A stretch of DNA of 64,000 bases from Pogostemon cablin (GCA_023678885.1 CM042986.1:2356001-2420000); one strand, 5' to 3'. Positions 26,504 through 38,528 are shown, counted from the first letter of the stretch. The notes: generated by a model from the sequence alone, not told the origin. Translations and numbers: made by a program.

Positions 26504-26770
26504 CATCCAGATGTTGCAGAAGAGCAGTTAAAACAAAAACATATCGGTTCGACCAAAATCTCTGGTCGAACTCAGGTCGAACCCCACTGTCCAGAGCACT
26601 CTGTCTTATTCGAAGCCCGATTCGACCACGATCACTATGGTTCGACCAACCATATTGGTCGAACCGTGGTCGAACCGGCCTGTAAGGGGGAGAACGAACT
26701 TTCAGGTGCGCAGTTCAACCACGACACACCTAGTTCGACCAACACCCCAGGTCAAACTGAGATCAAACCA
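26433..26770. repeat. Internal TTCGACCA/TGGTCGAA array
   Basis: About 340 bases with at least seven TTCGACC and seven inverse GGTCGAA or GGTCAAA heptamers, arranged as roughly three imperfect units in which forward and inverse copies alternate. It spans the end of gag and the non-coding DNA after it. It resembles, but is longer than, the clusters in the two LTRs. Confidence 0.75.
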
Positions 26771-27161
26771 CCTCGTTCGGAACTATTTTTCGCGCAGAAT
26801 GTTATACCTGATGTTTAGAGTACTCTAGTACCATTTCAAGAGCAGAATACTGAGCTTATAGTGAAAAAGAAGTGGGAAAGAGTGAAGATGTCCATGGAGA
26901 TTCAATCATGCAAGAGCATAGATGCGGTTTCTAACTTGTTTAATCTTGAGTTTAATAGGACAGATGATTCTGAATTTAAGTGGAAGATTGACAATGAAGA
27001 GTTAGACAGCCATGGGAGGAAGGTAATTCTGAGGATCATATACTTGTTACCAAGAAATGTGAAGTGCTGAGTGTAGACAAGAAAAGGGAAAGAAAGTATT
27101 TGAAGGTGAGGATGCGAGATGACCGTCATCTTATCCAGTAGTACAAAATGGTATTCCATCG

Positions 27162-27206
27162 TGACTCTCCGACGTTAAATAAGAGCGCATGTTGGGGGCT
27201 TGCCCT
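27162..27206 (+). other. Remnant of the conserved segment that follows pol in plant gypsy elements
   Basis: CGACGTTAAATAAGAGCGC followed by ATGTTGGGGGC resembles the GACGTTAAA...GCGCTTGTTGGGAGGCAACCC segment commonly found just after pol in Athila-like elements. Its position 660 bp after gag implies that the whole pol region was deleted, or never present, in this lineage. The comparison is from memory. Confidence 0.45.
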
Positions 27207-28984
27207 TCCATTTTATTACTTTATTTCTTTCGTGTGAGTAAGAAATTTTTATATTTAAGTTGCTTACTAATTGGCAATTACATCTCTTTTCAAACTTAGT
27301 TTCAACTTACGTTTTTACTAAGTTTAGGGGTGTGAAGTTCTTACCTCATTGAAGCACCAAGAGTATAATCTTTTCTTTGTAATGTTTGCTAGGGGAGTTG
27401 ATTTTTTGCGGTATGTTGAAACTTTAATCGGTTTTAATGTGTCAATTTTTTGCAATTTGCCTAGTGTTCAGTGGTGTTTCTAGTGTGTGGAGTCGATTAG
27501 ATAGTCAATTGATTCTTTCTTATATTTCCCTATTTTATTATTGATGAATTTGTGATGATGAGGTGTGCTTGAGTTTTCTATGATAGAAAAGGTAGAAGAG
27601 GGGGAAAGACGAGTTCTACACTGAGGCTTTGACCTGACAGAGTTGAATAACTCGAGGAGCTCGTGCACGTTTTGAAGAAGAAAAATCAGATGCACTCATT
27701 TTCTTATTCTAATTTTTATATGTGCTTTTAATTCATGGAGTGGAAGGATTGAGTTTTTGGTGGTGATCCATGTGAGCTTATATTGTTTTTAATTGTGCTT
27801 GAAATTCATATGCTTTTGAAACTGATGAAGGAAGTGTACTTGAGTTATATTGTGATATGAAGTTCTATATGTACTTGTGAGATATTGCTTACCATAAAAA
27901 GTGCTCTGTTACTTGTTAAAAACTCATGTGAGATTTTGAGCCTCGTTGATCATGTTGCATAATCACATGATATTTCTTTCTGGTGAGTATCGTTCTTGTG
28001 TGTGTATTCTAGAACTTGCCTCTTGTCTTACTTGAGACCGCATGTTATGTTAGATAATGGGAGATGATTTTAGGCCATCTTTGATAATTATGAGTCACTT
28101 TGCCAAATAATTTCCTACCAAATAATTTCATATCTGTAGTTAGCCCTTTTGAGCCTGAAAGTCTTATTTATTTGGCAACCTACGAAGATAGTCACTTTAA
28201 TATCCTATTTGAGCCTGAAATTCCTATATTTAGTGGAGTATTAAATGTTGTCAAAGTATGTGAATTGATTTTCATGGAGTTTGGAAGGAATAAAATATTT
28301 GGAGCTGTACAAGTGATTAAATCTAAGTTGAAAAATAAGCTGCTTAGGGGTAGTGCCCGAAACTGGTACCCCAAGATGTTAGAGGTAGTGTCCGAAACTG
28401 GTACCTCGAGAAAAAAGAAATGAAAAAAAAAGTATGTTGAGCTTGAAGGAAATGAGAGAAAAGAAAATTAGAAGAGCGTGAAGTTGGATAGCCTTGAAGT
28501 GTAAAAATTTGTAGTACAAAAGATCTTCGGTTTTAATTCTCTACTAATTGAGTCACTTTATCCATATGTTTCCTACCCTTACCAAAGAGCCAATATTACA
28601 TCCAAAAGAAAAGTCCCTTTTGATCCCATTGTCGTATCATACTTTTAGTGGTGGAGAGTTTAAGACGTTTGACAAGCTTATGGTTACGCATGCACTTGAA
28701 TTGAATTTGATCGTAAACACCTTAACCCATAAGTGTACATCTTTTATAATTGAGTGTGAGTGATATATACTTCCCTTGAGAACATGTTAATGTAGCATTT
28801 GAATTGGTGGTAATTGTCTTATCTTGTATGCTATGAATTGATTATTACATGTAATAAAAGTTGCATGACCTAAGTTGATGACAATTGCATTTGAATGAGG
28901 TATAGTCCTTATTTCCCCGCTAATTTTCATACTCTCTTTCTCTTTATTTTTATTTTGTTGCCTCGGGACGAGCAATGGGTAAGT
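27207..28984 (+). other. Non-coding 3' spacer of the retrotransposon
   Basis: About 1.8 kb between the post-pol segment and the polypurine tract. One plus-strand frame (28100-28423) has no recognisable domain. At 28344-28404 the phrase AGTGCCCGAAACTGGTACC recurs after 42 bases as AGTGTCCGAAACTGGTACC. No envelope-like gene is supported. Confidence 0.45.
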
Positions 28985-28994
28985 TTGGGGGATT
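28985..28994 (+). other. Polypurine tract
   Basis: TTTGGGGGAT immediately before the 3' LTR, the expected primer site for plus-strand DNA synthesis. Confidence 0.65.
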
Positions 28995-30944
28995 GTTTAG
29001 AGTGAAAATAAGCGTGTTTTAATGTCCAATCTAACACCTTTATGATGAGAATTGATGTTGTATATTAGCACAAGTGTCTTATATTCAATATATATGAAAA
29101 AAGATGTACTTAAGGTGTTTTATTGTATTTTAGGTGAAAAAAGTGATCAAAAGTGTAAAGTTGGAGAAAATGTGCAATTTGTGTATGAATGCTGAAAAAC
29201 GCACGTCTAAATTGTGAAAATTTTCTGTATTCTTGTGGAGCTCTGAACTAAAAGTGTGATACATGGTTGGAAATTCACTGAAAAGAGGATCGTTTTGGCG
29301 TAAAGAACACCTCAATCGGATTCCAAACGAGGAAATTATGAGCAAAATGGTGACGTCGCGCGAGTTGTGCCGAACAGAACGGATGTTCTACTTTCTATGG
29401 ATTGTTACAGATTTAAATCTTGGAGTTTTGTGAGTTCTTTATATAGATAGAAAGCCAAGGAAGAGAGGATCGCATGAGCACAATAATCACTTAAATCGGA
29501 GTCCAGATGTGGAAGTTATATGCGAAACAGTGAGACGACGCAAGTGTGATTCGACCACGATAGTTTTGTTCGACCAGACATCTTGGTCGAACCACAACCA
29601 TTTTTAGTCGAACCAGAAGTCTGAAGTACGAAAAATTACCGATTTCGATTCGACCAGGGTTCGACCAAGCCCTAGGTCGAACTACATGTCTAGGACGCGT
29701 CTTAATCGGATTTTTACACCCTTAGTGCATGTTTTTGTGTATTTTCCAAGAAAAAGTCCATCATATGTCCATAAGGAAAGCTTACAAGTATAAAAGGGGA
29801 TGTAGATCACACCAAGAAGGCATACAAATTGGATACAACACAACACAACCATCCTACACCCCACAAGGGGGGTTCACTCCCCCAACCATCATCTATATCC
29901 TTTCCTCCATCCATCCATCACTTTGAAGATTCGTCTATGGAATTAAGAGGAGAACCAAAAGGAGGATTCAAGAAGGAGAATGACGCGACGACTCTCGCAT
30001 CTAGGGTTTATTTCGTTTTTTAATTTATCTTGTAATTTTTCAGATATCAGGGTAAGATCTATCCAACACCCATGATTGTTCTTCGTAACATCATGGGCTA
30101 GAGCCTTTTTGGTTGAACTAGGGTTGTGAAAGTTTTTACGAATTAATTGAACTTTCGTATGTAAACTCCGTACAACACTACTAGTGGATTTATTATATAT
30201 ATGATTGTACTTTCTTAATCCATATTCACGGTCGTTTTGTGCATCTCCAATTGGTATATAGAGTCTGAATATATATCTTGGTTGTAGATTGAGTGCGTTC
30301 ACCGCTGAACATGATTTCATATTATAATTCTAAGTGAGGAGACTCCGAAGATTCATTAGAACTATCATATATGAATACTTATTAATTGAATTGAATTCGG
30401 ATTATTAAATAGGATAAAGAGGATAATTTTATAGTACCTATAAAGGGAGATCATATCGGGTTAGAGTATCAATTGATCAGGGAAATAATTGATACTGATA
30501 GTACCTAGAAAGAGGGTTAGAATTATATATTTTGCTCCGAGGTTATTCACACGTGTTACACGCATGTTTACTTGTGTCTATAGAGTAGATATGCATGATT
30601 TAGTGATGCGTCCATATTCCACAAGGTAGAGTCAGACATTAACACATGGAAGAAAAATTAATACGTGAAACTGTATTATCCTAGAACTACCTATTCTCCT
30701 ACTTGATCTACTTTCGTATTCTTCGAGTGATATTTTATTAATTTGTTATTTTAATTAATTGTTTATTCGTTAATCATTCAATTCTCAAACGTTATTGCCT
30801 TAAGTCTTAGTTAATTCAGTAAATAATTAAATTGATAATACGCCGTCCTTTGGGTTCGATAATTCATTTAGTCGCTTGCTTAAGCTGCAACTGATATCCT
30901 TAATACTTGGGGATTAATTTTTCGTGCAAAGAAAACGTGCATCA
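28995..30944 (+). repeat. 3' LTR (1950 bp)
   Basis: Starts TGTTTAGAGTG and ends GTGCATCA. It aligns with 23133-25100. It lacks the Stowaway MITE and carries about 60 extra bases near 29826-29885. TATA box at 29789-29796; the motif cluster lies at 29548-29690. Scattered substitutions against the 5' LTR show the insertion is not very recent. Confidence 0.88.
29548..29690. repeat. TTCGACC/GGTCGAA motif cluster in the 3' LTR
   Basis: Equivalent to 23687-23820, with four forward and three inverse heptamers. One copy degraded in the 5' LTR (TTGGCCA) is intact here (TTCGACCA). Confidence 0.75.
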
Positions 30945-31304
30945 ATCATAGGTATGGGCTTCACACATTATCAAAATCTGTGATGTTGATTTCTTCCATC
31001 CGTAAGAATTGACAAATATAATTAACCTTTTTGGATTTGGCCTCCCTAAAATCACGAATAAAAAAATGAAATATAAAAATGACATACATAATCTGATGAA
31101 AGCTTATTTAAAATAAAGTTCAATTAAACCATTCAAATAACAGAAAATTCAACCTGAAATAGTAGATGCAATCAATCAGACGAATAAACTCATATACCCT
31201 AAAATCCAAATAACTTACCGAGAGATTCTAGATAGTCTTGAAGTTTCTAGGTCTAAATTTGAAGAGAATCATTCTATAATAGCTCCCAGGTGAGTCTTTG
31301 TGAT

Positions 31305-31740
31305 CTGAGTGATCGAAGATGCATGGTGTAGTGCATTTTTATGCTAAGGGGATAAGATTTCAAGAATGTCAACCTATGCAAAATGTTGTATTCACACGTA
31401 CGTACGACACGTTTTCTATTATGTCAAATATTTTTTAATTTTTGTTTTCTTCGGTGTTTAGATACTGAAGAGTTATATATTTACCGTTGCAAATCAATAT
31501 TAACATCATATTATTATATGTAAAAATAATAAAAATGTAATTACAATATTAAATTAAACATACATAATGTATTATGTTTGTGAGCTTTTACACTTTATTA
31601 ATACAAAATTTTGATTTCTATTATATTTTATTAATTTGATTATGGCGATGTACTCTTTTGTGGTTATAAATAAATATGCAATAAACTAATATGAAGTTAA
31701 TTGTATTTTTAGAAGTAAATGAGAGTATTTAGTTTTTTTT
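31305..31740 (+). repeat. Dispersed repeat, left copy of an inverted pair
   Basis: About 430 bases that recur inverted at 37475-37890. Landmarks shared in order: GTGCATTTTTATGCTAA, AAATGTTGTATTCACAC, AAATCAATATTAACATCAT, GAGCTTTTACACTT, TGTGGTTATAAATAAATATG. Identity is clearly below 90% by eye. No coding signal was found. Confidence 0.75.
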
Positions 31741-31906
31741 AATGCAAAAATGTAGAGAATAAGTAGTTGCAAAGGTTCCAATTAATCATTAGATTATTAC
31801 GATTGACTCTAATAATAAAACATTAAAATATTAAATTTAATTAAAGAAGATGAATGGACATAATTGGATGAAAATTAATTATTATTCAAAATTAAAACTC
31901 TCTTCG

Positions 31907-32164
31907 TCACCTGTGGCCGCGGCCGTGGTGATGAGGAGCAAGAGGATAAGAAGAAAGGAAAGATTTTTTGTTGTGTTCGTTATAGCGATCCGGGTGAACG
32001 CAGCGAAATTTAAAATTTTTAAGAATTAATAAATCACATTTATTAGTAACATCAAATGTTTCACCCTTATACTCGGAAACGATTATCGGATCCGTGTTAA
32101 AATATCCTAAAGAGAATCCATGAAAAAGATTCTTACCCTCGTAGACCCTCTTCAGTTGATGCAA
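31907..32164 (-). CDS. Hypothetical short ORF, 85 codons
   Basis: An open minus-strand frame starting MHQLKRVYEGKNLFHGF and ending in a His-rich tail (APHHHGRGHR). Its composition is more protein-like than the surrounding frames, with balanced charges and one Cys pair separated by 17 residues. I do not recognise a family. It has no signal peptide or membrane segment. It could be a real small gene, a last exon, or a relic of a captured gene. Confidence 0.25.
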   Translation of the reverse strand: MHQLKRVYEGKNLFHGFSLGYFNTDPIIVSEYKGETFDVTNKCDLLILKNFKFRCVHPDRYNEHNKKSFLSSYPLAPHHHGRGHR

Positions 32165-33461
32165 GGAGTGATGACATGTGATAAATTGAGAAAATATGAG
32201 AAATTAGAGAGATATCATAATGCAACGCAATAAATAATAACATATGATAAATTGAAGAAAAGATTAAAATTGAGAGATATATGATAAATGGTAACATGTA
32301 TCCAAATTTAATAGGTACTCAAAAATGATAAAAAAATTAATTAATTAATTAACTAACCTTTCAACTTTAATATGATGTAGTAATAAGGATGTAATAATCT
32401 TGATCTTGATTATTTTTTAAACTGCATGATTGATCGCACCAGATCTCCCTCTATCTCTTACACCACTTTTTTATGTTAAATGAACGATGCATAGAAAAGA
32501 GTAAAACAAATATAAATCTTTCATTCAGGGTTTATTTATTTATTATTTAAATATTTGTATCACTCATAAAATGTGATAGGAGATAATCCCCTCTACCTAA
32601 TTATCGAATCTAATTTCCTAATTTAATTATAATATATTTGAATGACCCTGGACCGAAGTGACTTCTAAGTAATTCTCATACGTACGTTAATTAATGCATG
32701 TCCAAAATCGAAATAAGGTTTTTTTTTTTTTAAATAGATTACTTTTTCTCTAAAGAAGAGAATGATCTGCATCATTAATCATTAATTGGATGCATGAAGT
32801 CTTTATAACTAAAAAATTTCAAGTATGGGCAGGGTATTTGATAATTAACCCTGCACATTAAAAGTTTCACCGAGAGATTTTTGTGTGACTAATAAAATGT
32901 CATAATATTTTAATAAAAAAATACTATATTCATATTATTAAAAAATGATAATGATGCATTCAATTATTTACGAACTCGTAGTATAAATAAAGTGATAATT
33001 TTTTTTAAATTAAAAGTGATAATAATTATAAAAAAATATAATCGAACTCATGTAAGACCGGTTCACCCAAATATTACCCTAAAAATCAACATAACATGAA
33101 AAATATGTTCCCCTGTATTTTTACCGATGAAATCACCTATTTCATTAATTTGTTGAATTCATCTGGTGTTTGAATTTATTAAATTTATGTTATGTGTTAT
33201 AATTATTTTTTTAATTTACCACACAAAGATTTAACGGTTATTTTTTAAGGATTTAACATTACCTTTTGTAAAAAGAGTTGGTGTCGTGTGTACAAATGTA
33301 TAGGGTGTATAAGGATATAACATTTTGTTCTAAAGAGTATATATTTTATTAAGGGTATAATTTTTCAATGAAAAGATAGGCTAAATATGAATTGTATTAA
33401 TATTAAATTAAAAAAAATTAATTTTTTTCAAGAAATAAAGGGTATACATTCTTATACTAAT

Positions 33462-33560
33462 GACATCTCCAGTAGTTTGCTCGATTTATTCTAATGCAGA
33501 TTTGCACTATTTTAGCGTAAAATTTACAATACAACTCTAGCAATTTGTAATATATTTTCG
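33462..33560. mobile_element. Relic of the CATCTCCAGTAGTTTGC (Harbinger-like) family
   Basis: GACATCTCCAGTAGTTTGCTC matches the left end of the MITE at 17118, and CAACTCTAGCAATTTG follows 50 bases later. No matching right end was located, so this is a truncated or decayed member. Confidence 0.45.
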
Positions 33561-33857
33561 CACTAAATAAAATATTTCATTTTATATTATTAAATTTTGA
33601 ATTAAATTTTATATGATATTTTAATTTAATAAATTATTCTCTACTATATTATTAAAATTAATTTATGATTTAATAGATTAAATATTTATTATTAATTTTT
33701 TTTCATAAAATCAAATTTCTTTTATTAAAACTAATTTTAAATAAATTAATATACTTGATGCAACTAATCTTGAATTTAATGTCAACTCTTAAATTTCTAA
33801 CTTCATGTGCCTCTTGAATTTCTATTTACTTATATATAAATAAGAATTTTTCATGAG

Positions 33858-34851
33858 CAAAGCAATTCGATCACTCACACGGTACCTTCTTCAATTGTCC
33901 CGTTTGCAATCATAGCACCAATGTGGAGTGCTGCCCTGCATATAAGTGTCTATAAACTTACCTTCTTTTCCTATTCTATTGTAATCATGTTTGTATTATA
34001 AATTATGTGGACTTATATAAGGAATTATATAAATTAAATACGGGTGTGTGTTGAGCATGAGGAATTTGATGCTTCTAATCTTTATACAAATTTTATATAA
34101 GATAATTAGTGTAATAGTGTCATTTTATTTTTCATGTCTTTCAATTCAACAGAAATTAGTTATATTTGTCATTCAGCATTACATCAAAACTTACCACTTG
34201 ATTCTGTAAAATTACGCTTTCAATTTGGGATGTATATTAATATTATATATAAAGTATATATTGGTTGATTACCACTTGATTCTGTAAAATTGTGCTTTCA
34301 ATTTGGGATGTATATTAATATTATATATAAAGTATATATTGGTTGATTAAAGAAATTTTTAACTGTACAAGTTTTGTATTGTATTTCCCTATGTAGTTTG
34401 AATACTATATGGATAATGTATGCATGTAACTTTTAATTTCATCCTTTTATATCATCATATCACATTCAATTCTTTAATTTTATCTTTCCACTATTTTTTC
34501 TCTTATTTAGTTTCATTTTAATTGTTCTCTATTTTAGTGATACGAAGAACCTGATTGGAGAGGTTTCTTGCCGGATTTGCAAAGAGAGCTTTCGTACCTC
34601 TATAACGGGTGTGCAATTGGTTTCTCTATCAATGAAATTTAATTGATAAACTACAAATAAGTGTGTTGTTAACCTTCAAGACTTATTTGTTTGCAGCTTT
34701 GACTAAGCTTATAAACAATATGCAAATCCTTAAGGGATTTTTTTCAGTTTTCCTCCCACATTGAGTTGTTATATGTTTACAGATACAACAATGGATTGAT
34801 AAATATAAACATGTCAACTTCCCAAAAGACATCGATAAAGCTGGTTCTTGA
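33858..34851 (+). pseudogene. ELOF1-like transcription elongation factor 1 gene, 5'-truncated relic
   Basis: Short exon-like segments spell the ELOF1 zinc ribbon. Segment 1 (33858-33945) contains FNCPVCNHSTNVEC. Segment 2 (34538-34608) contains TKNLIGEVSCRICKESF. Segment 3 (from 34697) reads ALTKLIN. Segment 4 (34783-34851) reads QQWIDKYKHVN and ends in TGA. Both CxxC pairs that bind zinc are kept. AG acceptors precede all four segments and GT donors follow the first two, with compatible phases; segment 3 has no usable donor. The usual basic start (MGKRKSR-type) is absent, and an in-frame TGA precedes segment 1. ELOF1 is a small (~80-residue) factor that rides with RNA polymerase II. The presence of introns means this is not a retrocopy. 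Most likely a decayed duplicate; an unrecognised upstream exon could still make it functional. Confidence 0.7.
34193..34348. repeat. Tandem duplication, 78 bp x 2, inside the ELOF1-like intron
   Basis: Adjacent copies 34193-34270 and 34271-34348 run from ACCACTTGATTCTGTAAAAT to ATATTGGTTGATT. They differ only at ACG versus GTG near the start, so the duplication is young. Confidence 0.92.
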
Positions 34852-35634
34852 ATTGGAAAAATTAGGAAGAAGAAGATGAAGAAAAAGATGGGATGATGAT
34901 GTCGGTCCCCTTTTTCGATCTTAAGTATTTTGATTATGTTTATATTATTGTTTTCTATTATTATTATGACTAATAAGTATATGAAATAATTTAGTTGGGT
35001 TTTTTAGCATGTATGTTTATCTTTTATAATAACGAAAGATCATCTTTATTTCTGCAAAAAAAAATTTCCCTTTGTTTGTTCGTAGATTTGAAGAAACAAG
35101 AGCAAGAGGACATGGTTATTGGCTTGCTATTTGATTCCAAAGAGTCATTTTGATCGAAGAGAATCACAAATATCCTACAACAATTATATTTAAAATGATG
35201 GTTAAACTCCTTTGTTATAAAAGCCTCATAACATACCACGACTCTTAGAATCCTGTAACAGTAGCATATATAAAGATAATTTAAGTAACCTCAATTAAAT
35301 ATTCATAACCCCAAATTCTATTGCAACATATAATCATAAGAGTTAGTCTCTTGTGAATCGAGTTTACGGTGTAAACCCTATTTTTCCTTTTAATTTAAAC
35401 CCCTAGCAATACATATGGTATAATAGGATTGGAAGGGAAGAAGAAGAGAGAAAATTAGGGTTCACATAATAAATTACGTAAACCGAGTTTATAACAATAT
35501 TTATATAATCATAAAAAAATATACATAACATAAATACATTCTTTCAAAATAAAAATATATACTCCATAAAACATAATTAAAAGAAAATAGATCACATTAT
35601 AGAATAATACATACATGTGACGTGCGCTGTGATG

Positions 35635-35705
35635 TGCAGTGCACGTCTCAAAAACTAGATATATTTTACGTGCGCGTCATACTTTGTAGTTCTTTTTTTT
35701 AAATT
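35635..35705. repeat. Hairpin-bearing dispersed repeat (GACGTGC...GCACGTC), copy 1
   Basis: GACGTGCGCTGTGATGTGCAG runs into TGCACGTC and can fold as a stem. It is followed by an ACTAG and then GCGTCATACTTTGTAG. The last string recurs near 39415 beside a similar hairpin. It looks like one end of a Helitron-type or other dispersed repeat; class uncertain. Confidence 0.4.
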
Positions 35706-36906
35706 TTTTTGTATTCGTTTTTTATTCTGAAAAGTTATTTTTCAACATAATAATGATTAATTTAAGTAAATCATCAATTTATTTATTGCATCAAAACTTC
35801 CTTATATACCATATTTATTGTTTGACAATGTTCATTCAATTTATCAATAATCGTAATATAAACTATCAAATGAGTAAATTGTTTTTTTTTTTGTCTATGT
35901 GTGTTTCCTTTCTTGTTTCTTGATTTTATACTACTTTAAATCTTGTGTCTTCACTCTTTTTGTAATAATATTAAAAACCTTGATTTTTTAATTTTATAAT
36001 TCATATTTTTTTCTTAAAACCTTCGCATTATTATACTAATTTTACACAATAATCATGCCGTGCTTTATTATTGTTATTATTTTCATATAAATGAATTGAC
36101 TAATTTGTTCAAAGAAATGAAATAAATAATTTGAAGAGGTTTTTTTTTCTTTAATATATCTTGGGAGACAATTACATAAAACAATTATATGTTAATAGTT
36201 AAGAAAATTTAAAATGAAAGTACTTTAGAGTAGTTATTAATTTTATTTTCCTATATTTTATGTGAAGTACTTCATTATTTAATAATATTTCGACTCACAA
36301 AAGTTTTTGCCTCTGACTATACATGTATATTATTAAGTAAAGTGAAACTTGAAAGTATTATGGTATTGTTTTGGTATAAATAAATGATGAAATATGTTAA
36401 GTGTGTTAGGTATATGTGATTTTTTTAAAAAAAAGTGCATGTGAATTATAGTTATTTTATTTTTTTACTTTTTTTTTTTTTGGAATTTGAAAATTTTCGT
36501 AATACCAACCAAAATAGAAATGGTGAATGTTTTTTTGGAGTTGAAAGGAATATGCATAATTCTTGTGACATTATTGTAAATTATCTTGACAATAAATTAA
36601 CGATCTTTTGAAAAAAATCTTTTTTAATTGATTAATTGTTATAAAATGCAAGTATTTAAGATAAGAAACTACATTTGATTTTTTTTTTCTTGTTCTCTAT
36701 TTTTTAATGCTTTAAATGATTGTGTGATATTGATTGTGAAAAATAATTTACACTCTTCAAATGATTTAATAGTGAAATTAGTAAAGGGTATTAAAATAAT
36801 TCATCAAATCAAAAGTATCATTTTAAATTTTAATGAATTTTCATATAATCATATCTATTCATCAATATACATAATCATTTAATCTTTTATATATACTCCA
36901 TTTCTA

Positions 36907-37228
36907 ATAAAAATATTGTTATACTTAAAATTATTTTTTACATCTATCACATTTAATTTAATAGAATATAATCTATAAAATATCATAATATTACAATAAA
37001 ATTTAAGAACTCAAGAAACGTTTAAGAATAATAAAAAAACTTAATAATATTTCTACTTAAATTATAAAAATATTTTTATACTTAAAATTATTTTTTACAA
37101 CTATCACATTTTAATTTAATAGAATATAATCTATAAAATATCATAATATTACAATAAAATTTAAGAACTCAAAAAACGTTTAAGAATAATAATAATAAAA
37201 AACGTAATAATATTTCTACTTAAATTAA
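36907..37228. repeat. Tandem duplication, about 157-165 bp x 2
   Basis: Copy 1 starts at 36907 and copy 2 at 37064. Both read ATAAAAATATT, then ATACTTAAAATTATTTTTTA, then TAATATTTCTACTTAAATTA. Differences are few. Extremely AT-rich. Confidence 0.85.
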
Positions 37229-37474
37229 TATTATTAGAAGTAGTCTAACTTTTCAAATTCTCTTCTTATTTTAAATTTTGTATTCGCCTATTATAATTTA
37301 ATTTTGTATGATTATTTTTTATTTAATTATGTCTATTGAACTTCTTTCAATTGAATTTAATATTTTAATGTTTTATTACAAGAGCCAGTCGTTAATAATC
37401 TTAGTATTATATTGGAACTTCTGCAATTAATTACTCTCTAGCATAATTTTTATATTTTCACATGATTTTACATT

Positions 37475-37890
37475 AGAATAAAAAAACTAAATATACTTTT
37501 AAAAATACCATTAACTTCATATTATTGCATATTTATTTATAACCACAGAAGAATACATCACTATAATTAAGTTGATGAAATAAAATAGAATTCAGAATTT
37601 ATATTGGTAAGTGTAAAAGCTCTCGAAAATAATACATTACATATGTTTATTTTAACAATGTCATTACCTTTTTTTATTAGTATTCCATACAATAACATGA
37701 TGTTAATATTGATTAGCAATGGAGAAATAACTCTTCAATATATAAACAATGAAGAAAACAAAAATTAAAGAATATTTGACATCATGGGAAACATATAGTA
37801 TGTACGTGTGAATATAACATTTTGTCTAGATTGGCATATCCTTAAAATCTTACCAACTTCATTAGTATAAACATGCACTGCACCATCTTC
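37475..37890 (-). repeat. Dispersed repeat, right copy of an inverted pair
   Basis: Reverse-complement partner of 31305-31740. The two copies enclose about 5.7 kb that contains the ELOF1-like relic. Beyond about 37895 and before 31305 the similarity stops. Confidence 0.75.
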
Positions 37891-38480
37891 CATTCTAAAT
37901 AAATGTTGTTTGCATACCATTCAAATGAATAAGTTATACATGTTTGTGATCTTAGGATCTACCACCACCACTATAGCTTTCATGTTCGATGAAATCTCTC
38001 TCAATTGAGAAACAACATAGAGGTAATAAATCGATGAAACTATATAACATAAACCTGCATCAATTACGAAACACAGATTGTTAAATAGCAAGAAATAAAC
38101 AAACAATAAACATATTATAGTATATATGAAACAAAATAAACATTAGAAGGAATTGATATCAAAGTCACTTATATGAGCTCAAATATAGAGAAATAAAATT
38201 AAAGAAGTTAATGTAAATATATGAACACAAAGGACAATTAAATTCTCTTTAATTCTCATGTTAAAATGTTAGCTAGTATATAGTATAGATAATAAGAATA
38301 CAACTAAGAGTCACATAAAATACAAATTCAAGAGTTGCATTAAATTGAAAATTAATTGTTTTAAATAGTAATCAAAGAGTTGCAATTCATGAATGTTTAA
38401 ATGAATCATGAATTATTAGTAAAATTAAGTTAATAAATTTATTAATATAATTACTAAGTAAAGGAAAATAGATGAGGGCA

Positions 38481-38528
38481 AAACTGGAAAGAAATGTTAA
38501 CATTTACTAAGCCACATTTAATATATTA

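Larger units (their letters stand above)
23133..30944 (+). mobile_element. Ty3/gypsy-type LTR retrotransposon, gag only, pol absent (7.8 kb)
   Basis: Two ~1.95-kb LTRs in the same orientation flank a 3.9-kb interior. The outer flanks are GTCAT (23128-23132) and ATCAT (30945-30949), a 5-bp duplication with one mismatch. Order: 5' LTR, tRNA-Asp-type primer site, broken gag, a TTCGACCA motif array, a short conserved post-pol segment, spacer, polypurine tract, 3' LTR. I found no protease, reverse transcriptase, RNase H or integrase motif, and the interior is too short for them. The long LTRs, the primer site and the gag type suggest an Athila/Tat-like gypsy derivative that moves, if at all, with proteins from a full-length relative. 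Confidence 0.85.

Noticed and set aside
25101..28994. A complete retrotransposon polyprotein
   Set aside because: No protease, RT, RNase H or integrase motif was found in any frame, and gag is broken in several places.
23687..29690. A CRISPR-like array suggested by the TTCGACC/GGTCGAA motifs
   Set aside because: The repeats are heptamers in alternating orientation with irregular spacing inside an LTR retrotransposon of a plant; nothing fits CRISPR.
31907..32164. A copper protein (phytocyanin-like) in the 85-codon minus-strand frame
   Set aside because: The His and Cys ligand spacing does not match; kept only as an unrecognised hypothetical frame.
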